From NCBI GenBank assembly GCA_031373225.1, contig JANMMM010000274.1:1-5246 (forward strand): a stretch of DNA of 5,246 nt. Direction: 5' to 3'. This stretch comes from JANOYJ01 sp031373225. Lineage in GTDB: Bacteria; Pseudomonadota; Alphaproteobacteria; Rhizobiales; Rhizobiaceae. The notes beneath the pieces were generated by a model that ran no database searches, was not told the origin of the DNA, and saw only the letters and a list, made by a program, of their open reading frames with translations. Below, piece after piece: positions 5,192 to 5,246 of the stretch (its first letter is position 1; each line of letters begins with the position of its first letter). The translations under genes were made by a program, and so were the position numbers.

Positions 5192-5245
5192 TTACGGCTT
5201 TCCCCATTTCTTGCGCCATTGAAGGAAGAGGGAAAGCGGCGCGGC
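5192..5245 (-). CDS. Possible C-terminal end of a convergent gene, unknown
   Basis: On the minus strand a frame open to the window edge ends at TAA (5194-5192) and reads AAPLSLFLQWRKKWGKP. The tryptophan- and lysine-rich ending is typical of a genuine basic C-terminus. Its position just beyond a palindromic repeat fits two convergent genes meeting at that repeat. Only 17 codons are visible, so neither family nor reality can be decided here. The gene body would lie beyond base 5246. Confidence 0.3.
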   Translation of the reverse strand, partial: AAPLSLFLQWRKKWGKP

Positions 5246-5246
5246 G

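Overview
The window is GC-rich and reads like an alphaproteobacterium of the rhizobial order Hyphomicrobiales (Mesorhizobium / Phyllobacterium / Brucella type). Three things suggest this: the rhizobial-looking hydA and beta-ureidopropionase proteins, the codon usage, and palindromic intergenic repeats built on CTCTCCCTCACC and CCTCTCCCC blocks. The lineage is inferred from sequence character; no search was run.

Most of the window is a plus-strand operon for reductive pyrimidine (uracil/thymine) breakdown. In pathway order the enzymes are dihydropyrimidinase (hydA, 3665-5116), which opens dihydrouracil to N-carbamoyl-beta-alanine; a zinc M20-type beta-ureidopropionase (1248-2495), which releases beta-alanine, CO2 and ammonia; and a class III omega-aminotransferase of the beta-alanine:pyruvate type (2-754, 5' end outside the window), which gives malonate semialdehyde. 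Gene order on the DNA is the reverse of reaction order. The first, NAD(P)H-dependent step (dihydropyrimidine dehydrogenase) is not in the window. A YsnE-like GNAT acetyltransferase (770-1243) sits tightly between the aminotransferase and the ureidopropionase. A small predicted secreted two-cysteine protein (2492-2854) is coupled to the ureidopropionase stop by a GTGA overlap.

The operon is interrupted between the small secreted protein and hydA (about 2864-3660). This stretch holds, in order: (i) a 34-codon ORF at 2864-2968 whose first ~16 codons look like a second, diverged hydA start, apparently a broken gene remnant; (ii) an approximately 130-bp nested palindromic element, copy L (2977-3107); (iii) a DUF559 / Vsr-like PD-(D/E)XK endonuclease-domain gene; (iv) a second copy, R (3503-3631), in the same orientation. 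The nuclease frame takes its Shine-Dalgarno and only plausible start codon (TTG) from copy L and its last ~50 codons mainly from copy R. The two copies differ by paired, compensatory stem substitutions, so the hairpins themselves appear to be under selection. hydA follows immediately with its own strong AGGAG site.

The last 130 bases (5117-5246) contain a different hairpin repeat and, on the minus strand, what may be the C-terminal end of a convergent gene.

The most interesting object is the repeat-nuclease-repeat cassette at 2977-3631. It resembles in layout the REP/RAYT arrangement, but with a PD-(D/E)XK-type nuclease in place of a tyrosine transposase. Mobility is an inference, not shown by the sequence.
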